This document shows, piece after piece, positions 23,055 to 34,603 of a stretch of DNA of 64,000 nt. Position numbers and translations under genes: made by a program. This DNA comes from Tolypeutes matacus (taxonomy: Eukaryota; Chordata; Mammalia; Cingulata; Chlamyphoridae): contig JAKSZT010053764.1 of assembly GCA_026826555.1 (NCBI GenBank), forward strand, positions 37,553,520-37,617,519, written 5' to 3'. Each line of letters begins with the position of its first letter. The first letter of the stretch is position 1. Below the pieces are notes generated by a model, which ran no database searches, was not told where the DNA came from, and saw only the letters and a list, made by a program, of their open reading frames with translations.

Positions 23055-24395
23055 AACAACCTTACACATCCAAGATGCTCAACAAATTCCAAACACAACA
23101 ATTCCAAAAGACTCACACTGCACCATGTAATAATCAAACTGTTGAATGCCAAAGATAGAGATTTCTGAAAGCCACAAGAGAGAAGCAACACGTCACATAC
23201 AAAAGCACCTCAATAAGATTAAGTGCCAATTTCTCATCAGAAACCATGGAGGCAAGAAGGCAGTGGAAAGATATATTTTAACTGCTGAAAGCAAAAAACT
23301 GCCAACCAAAAATTCTATATCCAGTAAAATTGTCTTTCAGGACAGTCCCAGATAAACAAAAGCTGAGGGACTTTATCACCACTAGATTGGCCCTATAGGA
23401 AATGCTTAACAGAATTTTCCAAGTTGAAAGGAAAGGACAACAGACAGCTGACTGAAGCCACACAAATAAAGATCGCAAGATAATGGCATGGTGAACTATA
23501 AATACACGTACTATTGTACTTTTGGTTTATAGCTCCACTTTTTACCTCCTATAGGATCTAAAAGGCAATTGCACAAAATGAAATGATAAATCAGTGGTTT
23601 AGAGTCATCAAGTATAAACATGAAATCTGTGGCAAGAACTACACAAAGGTAGGGGAAAAGAGGGATACAGGAACATAGTTTGTGTCTACTATTAAATTTA
23701 AATTGGTATCTACACAAACTAGATTGTTATAGATTTAGGATGTTAAATGTAAGCCCATGGTATTTCTTTCTCAAAGAAAGTATCAGAGAATATGCAAACT
23801 CAGAGACAGAAAGTAGAGTACAGGTTACTAGGGATGGGGGTCAGGGGCAATGAGAAGTTCATGCAAACTGAGTACAGGGTTTCTGATTGGGGTGAAGAGA
23901 AAGTTCTAATAATGAATGGTGGTGAGGGTACTGTAACACTGTGAATGTGATTAATCCCGTTGAATGGTATGCTTGGGGAGAGGTTAGGATGGGAAGATTT
24001 GTTGTATACATGTTTCCACAATTAATAAAAAAGAGAGACTAAAGAGATAATGACAATTAAATGCAATACATGATACTAGATGGGATCTAAGAACAGAGGG
24101 GAAAAAGCTCAAAAGGACATTACTGAGACGTAAGAAAAAAATTGCCGTTAAATTTCTTGAACTTGATAATCGCATCTAAGGTGATTACATAAGTGAATAT
24201 CCTTGCTCACAGGAAATGTACATGGAAATATGTGTGCAACCTGCTCTCAGATGTTCAGAAAATAGCTGACAGATAAAAATGGCAAAGGTGGCAAAATGTT
24301 AAAATTGATAGATCTGGGTATCAGGGAGGCGGAGGTATGTTGGAGTTACTATTCTGTAAGTTTGAAATTTTTTCAAGGTAAAGTTTTTTTAAAAA
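23055..24395 (+). mobile_element. HAL1-like element fragment (ORF1 end joined to a 3' UTR)
   Basis: The frame at 23146-23355 resembles the C-terminal part of L1/HAL1 ORF1 (IRNHGGKKAVERYILTAESK, KIVFQDSPR). After it the sequence passes directly to non-coding 3' sequence with no ORF2 block, ending gttgcaaaatgttaaaa-like and tttgaaattttttcaaggta. This is the layout of HAL1, an ORF1-only L1 derivative. Confidence 0.6.
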
Positions 24396-24704
24396 CTACA
24401 TATTAATACAAATAACATTCTTATGAAAAGAAACTATTTCATAGTAAGAAGAGTAGGATTGTTTTAAATTTTTGTAAATTGCTTTACTTTCTTAATAAGA
24501 CATTTTTTCATATCCATTTCTGTATTCAATCTGTTACAATATCACACATCTGTGATAGTCTCTGGAAAAGTGCACTGTTCATTTTTAAGTGAATTAAGAG
24601 TGAAAAGCACAAATAACATTTCAGAATTATGAAAATAGTGTTGATCTTATGATCCCTTTAAAAGGTCTTGGGGACCCTGAGACCATACAGAAAACTGCTC
24701 CTCA

Positions 24705-26105
24705 AGTGATAAAAAGCCAAGCAATCACAATGAAATACCACACCATACCCACTAGGATGGTTATAATCAAAAAGACAGATAAGTGTTAGAGAGGATGTGG
24801 GAGTATTGGAATTCTCCTACACTGCTGGTGTGAATGAATGTAAACTGGTACAGTCACTTGGAAAATAATTTGGCAGTTCTTCAAAAAGTTTACTATAGTT
24901 ACCACACAACCAAGCAATTCCACTCCAAAGTATACATTGAAGAGAAATGAAAACCTGTCTACACAAAGCCTTTCAACTGAATGTCCACAGCAACTTTATT
25001 CGTAATAGCCAAAAAGTGGAAACCACCCAAGTATCAACTGAGTGTAAAAATAACATGGTATGTCCATACAATGGAATATTATTTGGCAATAAAAAAGAAG
25101 TACTAATACATGGTACAATATGGTTGAACCTTGAAAATATTATGCTAAGTGAAGGAAATCATAAAAGACCACATATTTAAACAGGTATTTGCTCACCAAT
25201 GTTCATAGTGGTATTATTCACTACTGCCAAAAGATGGAAGCAACCCAAATGCCCATCAACAGATGAATGGATAAATAAAATGTGGCATGTATACAATGGA
25301 ATATTATTCAGCTGTAAAAATGAATGAAGTTCTGATTCATGCTACAACAGGGATGAACATTGGAGACATCATGCTGAGTGAAGTAAGCCAGACACAAGAG
25401 GGCAAATATTTCATGATCTCACTTATATGAAATAAATAAAATATGCAAATTCAGTCACAAACTAGAATAAAGTTTAACAGGGGCCAGGGTAGGGGTAGGG
25501 AATTGGGGAGTAAATGCTTAGCTGGTATGGTGTTTCTGTTTGAGGTGATGGAAAAGATTTGGTAATGGATGGTAGTAGTGATGGTAGCACAATATTGTGA
25601 ATGTAATTAACACCACTGAATTGTATATTTAAAAGTGGTTAGCATGGGAAATATTAGGTTGTATATATGTTACCAGAATACAAATTTTAAAAAACCATAG
25701 AACTGTACAACACAAATGGTAAATGCTAATGTATACTACGGACTAAAGATAATAGTATAATTATGTTCCACCAATTATGAAAAAAGTACAATAATGCAAA
25801 GCATTAATTAAATATATATATTCTATGATTCCATTTATGACAAATGTCCAGAAAATGCCAACTCTATAGAGACAAATTAAGTTATTAGTAGTTGCCAAGG
25901 ACTGGGATAGCCGGTAGAAGGATGCCTGGGAAGAAATGGATGGCTGCTAAAGGGCACATTTCTTTTCAGAGTGATGAAAATGTTCTAAAATTGCTGGTGA
26001 TGACGGTTGCTCAACCCTGTGAAATGTACCAAAAACATTGAATTGTACACTAAAATGGGTAAACAGTATGATACACGAGTTATATCTCAATAAATCTGTT
26101 TTTTA
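24705..26105 (+). mobile_element. L1 3' ends in series
   Basis: Three successive L1 3'-type blocks: 24710-25180 (taccacaccatacccactag, ccatacaatggaatattatt), 25185-25690 (acccaaatgcccatcaacag, ggtagcacaatattgtgaat) and 25700-26105 (acgggtgatgacggttgctc-like, gagttatatctcaataaatc). All plus strand. Confidence 0.7.
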
Positions 26106-26842
26106 AAAGTGCCAAGCAATCTGTTACTCAGAATTATTAAATAACAAGAGTTTTTCGGCAGTATAAATATTAGAATAAAGCCAATAAGAAGACACTGACC
26201 TCAGATACTTTCTTTCCTTAGATATATTTTTATAATAACTGATCCAATCCAACCTTCTGGATGAGGGGCCACCCAAAAAATATAGTACAAGCCACATATA
26301 TAATTTTAAACTTTCAAGCAGCCATATTAAAAAAAGTAAAAATAGGTCAAATTAACTTTCATGTTTTATTTAACTCATTATGTCCAAAATATTATCACTA
26401 CAACATGTAATACATTTAAAACTTATTAGAAAGATATTTTACAGTGCTTTATTCATACCAAGCTTTCAAAATCTGAAATATAGCACATCTCAATTCAAAT
26501 TGGTTGAACCACGTTTTAAATGCCCAGTATGTATCTGCATGACTGGTGGTTCCAAAGTAGACACTGAAGTTCTTTCTAGACCCACACAATAAATTTTAAG
26601 TGTTTGTGATGATGACCCTAAGGTACTGCAAGTTCCTTTATCAAAGAAAGATTTAATTAGATTCAATACAGTTATTATACTGTATCTAAATAAAGTGATA
26701 TTTTTTCAAGTTTCAAATGACTAAGATTTCCGGAGGCTAGACTATATCTTGCCTGAATATTTCAGGTAATTCTATTTTAAAACTTTATCTTATAATCTAG
26801 AGAGTTACAAAATCCTAAAACATACTAAATTAAAGTTATACA

Positions 26843-26948
26843 CGGAGGGGATGGATGTGGCTCAAATGGTTGGGTGTCCGTCTCCCATATGGAGGGACCC
26901 AGGTTCGATCCCCGGGACCTCCCAGTAAAAAAATAAATAAATAAAATA
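26843..26948 (+). mobile_element. DAS SINE, short monomer (first of three at one site)
   Basis: ggatggatgtggctcaaatg to gatccccgggacctcccagt plus (AAAT)n. Bounded by AAAGTTATACA at 26832-26842 and 26949-26959. Confidence 0.9.
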
Positions 26949-26959
26949 AAAGTTATACA

Positions 26960-27048
26960 TGGAGCCAATGTGGCTCAGTGGTTGAGTGCTGGTTTTCCAA
27001 ATACAAGGTCCCAGGTTCAATCCCTGGCCCTAGAACCTCAAAAAACAA
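26960..27048 (+). mobile_element. DAS SINE, 'GGAGCCAATGTGGCTCAGTGG' type (second of three)
   Basis: tggagccaatgtggctcagt to caatccctggccctagaacc and CTCAAAAAAC tail. It begins right after the second AAAGTTATACA copy. Confidence 0.85.
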
Positions 27049-27072
27049 AACAATACAAGCAAGACTCCCTTC

Positions 27073-27170
27073 TAGGAGGGGTGGATGCGGCTCAAATGGT
27101 TGGGCGTCTGTCTTCCATATTGAGGGACCTGGGGGCCGGACCTCATGGTGGAAAAAAAAAAAAAAAAAAA
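27073..27170 (+). mobile_element. DAS SINE, short monomer (third of three)
   Basis: ggggtggatgcggctcaaat; the B box is partly deleted (gggggccggacctcatggtg). The A23 tail ends in the third AAAGTTATACA (27171-27181). Confidence 0.88.
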
Positions 27171-27451
27171 AAAGTTATACAGAAGCTACCCTCCATTCTC
27201 TGCACCAACGTTAATCACACACACCATTCTGAACATCACCTTGTTTGCTGACACTTGGAAGTCCTCAAAGCTATTTCTGATAGTTAATAATGATTAACAG
27301 AAAACAATCTCATACAAAGGGACTTTGTGCCACATTTATCTATTTCCTTGTATTACGAAAACGCGTATTAAGAATTACCTTTAAACATGTGTGGTGCAGT
27401 TAATATTTTAATTTTAAGCTTCAAGGAATCATACTTAAAAAGAATCCTAGG

Positions 27452-27632
27452 GGGAAGCGGCTGTGGCTCAATCAGTAGGGCTCCCGTTTACCATATGGGA
27501 GGCTCCGGGTTCGGTTCCCGGGGCGTCCTGGTGAAGGCAAGCCCGCCCACACGGCGTGGTTAGCTGACCCAGCGAGCACAAGCAGCAAGGGGGGGATAAA
27601 TGAATAAATAAATAAAATCTTTAAAAAAAAAA
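27452..27632 (+). mobile_element. DAS-III type SINE
   Basis: Full-length copy. TSD AAAAAGAATCCTAGG at 27437-27451 and 27633-27647. A second SINE begins at the right-hand TSD. Confidence 0.93.
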
Positions 27633-27647
27633 AAAAAGAATCCTAGG

Positions 27648-27765
27648 GAGCGGATGTGGCTCAAGCAGTTGCTTCCCACATGAGACAAGGTCGGGTTCAA
27701 TCCCTGGCCCCAGCACCATACATACATATATACATAAATACATAAATAAATAAATAGTATCCTTA
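27648..27765 (+). mobile_element. DAS SINE, degraded monomer
   Basis: gagcggatgtggctcaagca to gggttcaatccctggcccca, then a (CATA/AATA)n tail. A weak right-hand copy of the target (gtatccttagg) follows. Confidence 0.75.
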
Positions 27766-27829
27766 GGTAGAAATTTAAAAAGTTACTCAATTGACTGCTC
27801 CATGAATAATAAATTTCACTTTAACATGG

Positions 27830-28395
27830 AATTATAGTGTTTTCATACAATGGAAAACTATACAGCAATAAAAAGGAACTATTGATACACACAAGAATGA
27901 ATCTCAAAAACATTATGCTGAGTGAAAAAAAGCCTTCCCCAAAGGATAGAGACCATATGATCCCATTTATATGAAATTCTAGAACAAACTAAAACAAACT
28001 ATGGTGAAATAAAAAAAAATCAAAACAGTGGTTAGAACAGGAGAGTTCTACATCTTGACAGGAGTTTGGATTACACAGGTGTTGTACCTGTCAAAACTTA
28101 TGGAATAACACCCTTGTGCAGTTAACTACATGTCAAATTTAAGTTTAAAATATTGAATTCAGGTTAATCATTATGTACACTGCTGAAGTGTTTTTTCAGA
28201 GTGACATGTACTGATATTTGCAACTTATTTGGAAAAGCATCCAAAAAATACTATAGGTTGATAAATGACTACATATGTGATAGAGCAAACATAGTAAAAT
28301 GTTAATTGTAGGTGGATGGGCATGTGGGAGTTCAATGTAAAATTCTTTCAACTTTCCTGTATGTTGGAAAATATAAAATGTTGAGGAAAATTTTC
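27830..28395 (+). mobile_element. L1 3' end
   Basis: tacaatggaaaactatacag, aacattatgctgagtgaaaa and accatatgatcccatttata are typical of the end of L1 ORF2 and the start of its 3' UTR. Confidence 0.65.
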
Positions 28396-29563
28396 ATGAG
28401 CATTGGGTGATTTAAAAAAAAATACCACAATGTGGTGATTCAGTTGGTGGTAAAAGTTTCTTTCGGTTGATGTTACTACCTACTCTCTTCTGCTTCATCT
28501 TGGAATTAAATAAACCAATACTCCAATCATTTACTGTCCATGGAGAAGCTTCCTATAGGCACATTTCAAGAGTTAATTGTTTTTCTTTCATCAACTGTTC
28601 ACACTGAGATAGAGATCAGTTCAGTAATTATGGAAAGTATCCTAAGATGTATTCGACAATTAACTAAAACAATTTGTTGAATTTCATCAATTCTTAAATG
28701 TCTGCAAAATCTGTATTCCTGCAGGCTTTAAGAAGTAAATTATTTGATAATACTCCCCATTAACTCCACTTTTGTTTTCTTTTATTCGGTCACAACTGCC
28801 AATATCTGAGTAACGCCGCTATCGTCCCTCTAAAATCAAATTAAAACCTATCCCAGATTAGCATCTAAGAGATGATAAATACACTAAAAAGAAAACAAGT
28901 CATCAATGAAATTCATTCACTTTTTTCCTTAATCCAAATACTATTAAGATGCGGCTGGAAGCAATTTCTACGTCATAGCTAATTTTTAAAAATAAAAAAG
29001 GTTGAAAGGTGGAACAGATTTCAGCCGTCAAATCGTAGAACTAAATATGCAAGTGCTTCTTAATCCCAACCAAAACCAACCTTAACCGGCAGGCAGCAAA
29101 AACTACAAGCCCTCTCAGCCTTTTTTTGTTGTTGTTAATTCAAGAAACAAAACCACAGCCTAAACTAAAGCAAACCCTCGCCCCCGCCCAACCTCCACCC
29201 CGCACCGAGCCAGACGACTGGTCCCTTTCCTTTGTGAGGAGCGGGAGGGGAGAAGGCTGGGGGCGGGGAGGTGGAGAGGAGGCTGGGGGTCGGTGGACAC
29301 TGGAGGAGGAAGGCGCCGAGGGAAGAGGCGTCGGCGCGTCCCACAAACAGGCCGCGCGAACCCGCCACAAACCTCTGCAGTGTCCCAAGGCGCTAACCCG
29401 CGGACTTGGGTGTCATCCGAATTGGGAGGAGGCCCGGGAGCATGGCCGAGGACACCTCCACGGACAACCCTCTCCCAGACCCCTCCAAAACCGACTCCCA
29501 CGGCGCAGGGCGGAGGTCCTGCCGCCACCCCCACCCCTGCCTGGAACTCCAGGCGGCCCTTAC

Positions 29564-29740
29564 CTGGTGGACGGAGCTATTCTCGGGCACAGCGAACTCC
29601 TCCTTCTCCTTTGGGGTCTTCACGGTGACTTTCATGATTTTAGGCTCCGGGGTGGCAGCTGCCGCGGGAGTGCCGGCACCTTCGGCGGCGGCGCTGTCCT
29701 GAGAGCCCGGAGGGCCGCCGCTTTCACCACTCTCGGCCAT
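29564..29740 (-). CDS. UBQLN1: UBQLN1 coding exon 1 (N-terminus of ubiquilin-1)
   Basis: Ubiquilin-1 is a cytosolic shuttle factor. Its N-terminal ubiquitin-like (UBL) domain binds the proteasome and its C-terminal UBA domain binds ubiquitin. The minus strand from the ATG at 29740 encodes 59 residues: an acidic, Ala/Gly/Pro-rich start beginning [16 protein letters not shown], then the first UBL strands from about residue 36 ([20 protein letters not shown]). The ATG sits in a strong Kozak context (GCCGCCATGG). The exon ends at a CAG|GTAAG donor (exon base 29564) in phase 0, which fits the phase-0 start of exon 2. Compared with my memory of human ubiquilin-1, the Ala-rich part is about one residue shorter and the penultimate residue is His rather than Gln. 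The exon lies in a CpG island, as expected for a housekeeping gene. Assignment over paralogues UBQLN2 and UBQLN4 rests on the [16 protein letters not shown] start. Confidence 0.96.
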
Positions 29741-30267
29741 GGCGGCGGTGACTCAGGCGAGTAGGGAGGGAGCGGGCGAACCAGGAGACGCCACAGCCGG
29801 CCGGCCCAGGCAGCGGAAAATGCGAGACACAATGCCTCAGTGGCAACCGGCGCAGGGCCGCCGGGGGCAGGCGAGGGGCCGCGGAGCTCGGTGTGGACTC
29901 CGGCCCAGGCCCGGGTCGGGCGCTCAGCAGCCGCCGCGTTCAGACGCCGCTTGTTCGCCGCGATATCCGCAGCCGCCGCTGCTTCCTCCTCCCCGCCCCT
30001 CCCCCTACGACCCTCCTTCCTCCGCCAGCGTCGCGCGGGGCATGCCGGGTAACGCAGCTGGCGGCTCCGCCGAGTCATTCCCGGGGATCGCCGCTTCGAT
30101 TTCGAGCTACTTTCCTTTTTCTTTCCTATTTCGTTGCCCAAAATATAGGCGAGTCAGGATTGAAAGATTAAAAGCAAAGTGGTACGTGGTAGGTCAGCCC
30201 ATTTTTTTCACTTTCACCAAAAAATAAAAACGCGGGCTCTGGAAGACGCTGTAACGGCGCACGAGAG

Positions 30268-30275
30268 TGACGTCA
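30268..30275. promoter_or_regulatory. Palindromic CRE/ATF site (TGACGTCA) upstream of UBQLN1
   Basis: A perfect 8-bp TGACGTCA palindrome lies about 530 bp upstream of the UBQLN1 start codon, in the CG-rich flank (GAGTGACGTCACGTACCGCG). CREB/ATF proteins bind this motif. It overlaps a CACGT half E-box. Function is inferred from the motif and its position only. Confidence 0.5.
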
Positions 30276-30399
30276 CGTACCGCGAAATTACTAGAAAGGG
30301 GACTCGACCAGTGGCGTTGTGGCCATGCGTTCGCCTGCGCGCTGGCAGTCCAGGTAGCGTTTCCACCCCCTTACGGCATACTTTTTTGGCGCGCCCTTT

Positions 30400-31385
30400 T
30401 TCTCTGGATTCCTGGTTCCCCACTGAGAGCTATTTTGTTGTTTTAGTTTGCTTTACTTTTGACTACTTGGAAGACTTGAAATGCTTGATCTTATTGCCTT
30501 GTGCGGGGGAGTAGAAAGGCCCCTGTCATAACGAAAAGAAAATGGAGTAAATGCCTGTAAGCATCCTGCGCAATCCGGCAGAGTCACAGCTACACGCCCA
30601 GGGCTTCCCGCCTTCTGGTCAGCCAGTTTGGGCAGACGATCACACCACTTCTATTGACAGAGTGGCCTCTGCTCCCGCTCTGACAGTGCCTCGCGAGCGT
30701 CCCCGAATTCTCCGTGAACCCTATGGCAGAATACAGGATGCTCAAGGAATGCTCGCCCAACCAGGACAGTTGAATGTAGCTGAATGTATAAAATTCATTT
30801 TATAGTTCTCTATCAAGTTAAGTTACTGCCCCATTTCACACTTCAAAAGTAATTTTCAGTGTAATTTACGTTCAAATAAGAAACAGAAAGTTATCTTTAT
30901 TCCTCCTGAAAACCCTAAATTTAAAATGACATCACTGTTTGCCTTTAAAAATGATTTTCAAGGAATATACAGCCCATTACATGAACTTTAGTAATCAATA
31001 CTGCACAATCTTAAACCCTGACAGCCCACTGTGATCCAAACATGAAAAGATAAATTCTGCATTTTTGTTCTTAATCGGTCAACCCTATTCTGGGATTAAA
31101 TATGTTGCATATAGATTGTTTTTATAGTAGAGCCCATTTGAAATCTGGTTCGAAGAGAAGTTCTGAAAGTACAAATTGTAATATAGACATTATCTGATAT
31201 AAGCTAAAATTTTGGCAGTATTGTTCAATAACATGGAGAAATTACACAAGACCTGCAGAAGGAAGAACATAATGCCTACTTGATTATTTCTAGGTGTGGG
31301 TTAATCATTCCTCAAGGTAGAAAGTTTCACCGTTTGACAGCCAATCATTTGGAACTTCTTTCATGTCTTTAAACAAAATTCCTTC
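30400..31385. other. Intergenic stretch with no recognised feature
   Basis: The AT-rich fall-off of the CpG island upstream of UBQLN1. A single plus-strand frame (30551-30805, 84 residues) has no family resemblance and no supporting signals. Confidence 0.5.
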
Positions 31386-31389
31386 CCAG

Positions 31390-31690
31390 TTTTATTAGCT
31401 CCTTATTGCCTGTATTGCCTGGCTCCCTCTGCCTGCTGTATCTTGCCTGTATCCTTTGTCTAGGCTGCCACCTCTACCTAAAATGACTCCCCTTGCCTTC
31501 ATCTTCCTAACCTCCACCCATCCTATATCACATTCTCCGGGAAAACTTCATTTCCTATGACACTTACAGATGAGGTGTCCCTCTTGGTGCTCCAGTAAAT
31601 AACCTTGTATATGTCTCTAACCCTGCACTTAAGAAATTGCTCTGTAATTATGTTTGTGTCACATTTATTTCTAAAAATTCTAATGTATAT
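31390..31690 (+). mobile_element. L2 3' fragment
   Basis: ggctccctctgcctgctgta, ctccgggaaaacttcatttc and tgtctctaaccctgcactta follow the order of the mammalian L2 3' region. Confidence 0.55.
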
Positions 31691-31814
31691 GCCACATTTT
31701 ATGAAGTAATATTATTTTACCTATATGAAGATACAATATAGTTACCTATGGCCCTTTTTAGAAATAGCTCTATCCTACAAGGAACCAATGGAGGTGGGAA
31801 GACCATGGCCTAGA

Positions 31815-31995
31815 TCAGGTATAGGTAAAACTTTTTTTGTAAAGGGCCAAATAGTAAATATCTTATGCTTTGTGGGCCATATAGTCTCTATCTCAAATAC
31901 TCAACTCTGCCATTGTAGACAAAAGCAACCACAGGCAATACATAAATGAATAAGCTTAGCTGGATTTCAATAAAACTTTACATCCAACCCCTGGT
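31815..31995 (+). mobile_element. hAT-type MITE relic
   Basis: tttttgtaaagggccaaata, gctttgtgggccatatagtc, tcaactctgccattgtag and caataaaactttacatc match a widespread mammalian hAT-derived repeat. Subfamily not named with certainty. Confidence 0.6.
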
Positions 31996-32619
31996 CTAGA
32001 TGTCTAGTTAAGGCATTTTCTTCTAAATGGATTTTGTTTATTTAATGGTCAGTATGGGAAAAAAATTACAAGAGCATATTTTATTCATTCCACAAACATT
32101 AATTTGAGCACAACTAATGTCCTCAAAACTGTATTGGATATACAAAAACAAGACAGTATCCGCCCTCAAGTGTGATTAGGGGGCTTGGGGAGATAGGCAG
32201 TGGTGTGCTGGTACCAAAGGTCTAGTACTAAATGTTTAGTAACTGACTTCAGAAAACAAACAGGCCTTGTTTGTCAGTTTCCTTGATGTGCCAACTTGAA
32301 ATCAGCTGGCTCACAGAATTCCTGAAATTTTAACAATTGGCTCTCACAAGCCAGTGTGAGCCAGCCCAACATACCACTGGATAGGTCCCATTTTCCAATA
32401 TTTAAATACTCAGACTTCAAGTATATTGATAATAGGTTATTTTTCATATGATAGAAGAATTCTTTGACAAAATGATTCAATCATTCAACAAGAATTTATT
32501 GAGCACTCTCTGGCAAACTTTTAATACTCATCCTGTGTCCAGGAATTTACATAATTTCAACCCAAGGTAGGACCTATATCAAATAAGGGGTATAGATCAC
32601 ATGCATTCATGTTTGCCCT

Positions 32620-33640
32620 ATTCAAAATCCAACATAAGCTCCCTACTGCCTGCAAAATATAGCCCGTGCTCTTTAACTAGGAATTCAAGGTCTTCCACAA
32701 TCTAATTCCTCATCTACAAGTTTCACTTCCATTACTCTCCATAGACACAATTTGTTCCAGTCAAACATGTTTATCATCATCTCTAGAAGTACTTGTACGA
32801 TATAATATTTTCACCTCTAATCATGCCTTCAAGTCTCAACACTGCTACCTTGCACCTATCCTTTGTTACTCCCTCCTTTCTCAAACCTTCCTTGAACACC
32901 CCAGCTTACAATTCACTTGGCAGTTCATCACTTGTAGCATTGCTTCTATTTTCTCAAATTGTTTCTCCTGCTACCAGTCTAGATAAGGCCCTCATTACCT
33001 ATGCCTAGACTATGGCAATAACCTTGTACACATTCATTCCTCTGCCTCAGTCTAAAGTCTTCATACTCAAAAGTTATTTTCTACTGGGGCCATAAGTGAC
33101 CTATCTATGACTAAGCTTTTATCAAGAAACTCGCCTTGAAAATCTTCAATAGCTGTCACCAAAGTTTAGAATAAAGGCTAAACTTTGTGGCATGGTGTCT
33201 AAAGCCTTCTGTATCCTGAAGACCTTGCTCCTCACTCTTATTGTATCCTCAACCAAATCTGTCAACTAAGATCTCCAGATGTCTTGTGCTTTCCTGCCTC
33301 AAGGCCTTGCCATTTTCACTACAACCAGAAATTCTTCCCCCTCATTTTTGCCCCATTGTTTTAGCTATCCATCAAGTCTCAACTGAAATGTAAACTTCCC
33401 TAACAGTTTTTCCCTGATAACGTTTTTTGTTCAGAAATATTCTCTAATTCTTCTATATTCCCATTCAACTTTATTACCTTTTTTATGTCATTTATCACAT
33501 TCTGTCTCATACTATACTTGTGTATATCTCCTTTTTCAGACAAGGTCCTTGAAAAAGAGATTATGTCTTCATCATCATATATGCCCCCACAGTGCCCAGC
33601 CTAGTATCTTGACATGAGAACATTCACTATTGAACTGAGT
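32620..33640 (+). mobile_element. L2 3' region
   Basis: Two overlapping L2-like blocks (32620-33010 and 33080-33640). The second has ctcaactgaaatgtaaactt, acaaggtccttgaaaaagag and cagtgcccagcctagtatct, which are the diagnostic end of L2. Confidence 0.7.
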
Positions 33641-33975
33641 TTTCTAACTGTCCTATTTTCCACTACAGAGGAAAGTCATTTAGAGGAATGGATCGTATTT
33701 TATACTTCTTTGTCTTGCTCAAGGTTTATGGTATAGTAGCATATAGATAGATGGACATACATACATAAACATGCATACATACCTTGGAACATACATGCTT
33801 TGCAATAGAAGTTCAGAGGAAGGAAATATTCACTCCCTGCTTGGGGGCAGGGGTAGGGAGGGGGTCAGGAAGTCAGAGGCTTTTGAAGGAATCTGTTTGA
33901 ACCAGACCTTAAGGAATGGCTAAGACTTTTTTTTTTTTTGGTGAGTGGAGAGGGGTGACATCATAAGAAATATGC

Positions 33976-34066
33976 AGGGAAGCTGAAGTGCTTGAGTGCC
34001 AGCTTCCCATATAAAGGGTCTGGCATTCAATCCCCGGCCCTGGTACCTAAAAAAAAAAGAAAAGAA
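33976..34066 (+). mobile_element. DAS SINE, monomer
   Basis: gggaagctgaagtgcttgag to caatccccggccctggtacc, A-rich tail. TSD AAGAAATATGCA on both sides. The A box is decayed. Confidence 0.8.
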
Positions 34067-34187
34067 AAAGAAATATGCAATGATGAAGTGGTGAGAAACA
34101 GAAACTCTCCTAGTGGCACTGGTCTCAAAGTATGGTCAACAGTATGAGCAGCCCATAGATGTCTCTAGGACTACTTCAAAATCAAAG

Positions 34188-34278
34188 GGAGTGGGGCAGA
34201 TGTAGCTCAGTGGTTGAGTGCGTGCCTCCTTTGTACAAGGTTCTGGGTTCAATCCCTGGTACCTCCTTAAAAAAAAAA
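34188..34278 (+). mobile_element. DAS SINE, monomer
   Basis: gtggggcagatgtagctcag to caatccctggtacctcctta plus poly(A). TSD AATCAAAGGGAG on both sides. Confidence 0.88.
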
Positions 34279-34603
34279 TCAAAGGGAGAAGGATAGAATG
34301 TTCAAAAACTTTATGAGCCTTAGGACTAGCGGAGAGGTGGTGGTGGCTAGAATGTGGAAATACATTTACAGCCACCATAAGCTTTGAGTAAAAGCTGCTA
34401 AGTAAATCTCCACAGTGTTTTAGTGGTATACCAAGCACTGCATAATATACAGAAGCAAGGAAGAACAAGGAAAGAAGATGTGGCAAGCCTCTCTAAAGAA
34501 CACATCTGTGGTTCTTATTTTGGACTAGTCTCAATATTTTTTTTTTTACTTTTTATTTTAAATTGATAATAGACTCACAGGAAGTTGCAAAAATAATAGA
34601 GTG

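Larger units (their letters stand above)
29150..30400. promoter_or_regulatory. UBQLN1: CpG island / UBQLN1 promoter region
   Basis: The sequence changes sharply from AT-rich to very GC-rich with frequent CG dinucleotides, most densely at about 29300-30100, spanning exon 1 and the bases upstream of the ATG. There is no obvious TATA box near the ATG. CG dinucleotides thin out towards about 30720. Such islands mark broad housekeeping promoters in mammals. Whether transcription is also initiated on the plus strand cannot be told from sequence. The long open frames here in other frames come from low stop-codon density in GC-rich DNA. Confidence 0.85.

Noticed and set aside
24705..26105. Tandem repeat array suspected from recurring L1-like phrases
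   Set aside because: The blocks are different parts or subfamilies of L1 3' ends, not equal-length tandem units. No CRISPR-like or satellite periodicity.
29126..29764. 212-residue open frame on the plus strand, opposite UBQLN1 exon 1
   Set aside because: Lies in the CpG island where stop codons are rare; Arg/Gly/Pro-rich with no domain. It is the antisense shadow of exon 1 and intron sequence.
29739..30227. 162-residue plus-strand and 169-residue minus-strand frames next to UBQLN1 exon 1
   Set aside because: Same cause: GC-rich promoter and 5' UTR. No conserved motif and no Kozak or splice support.
30551..30805. 84-residue plus-strand frame, possible bidirectional-promoter gene
   Set aside because: No similarity that I recognise, no splice sites with frame continuity, and the CpG content is already falling.
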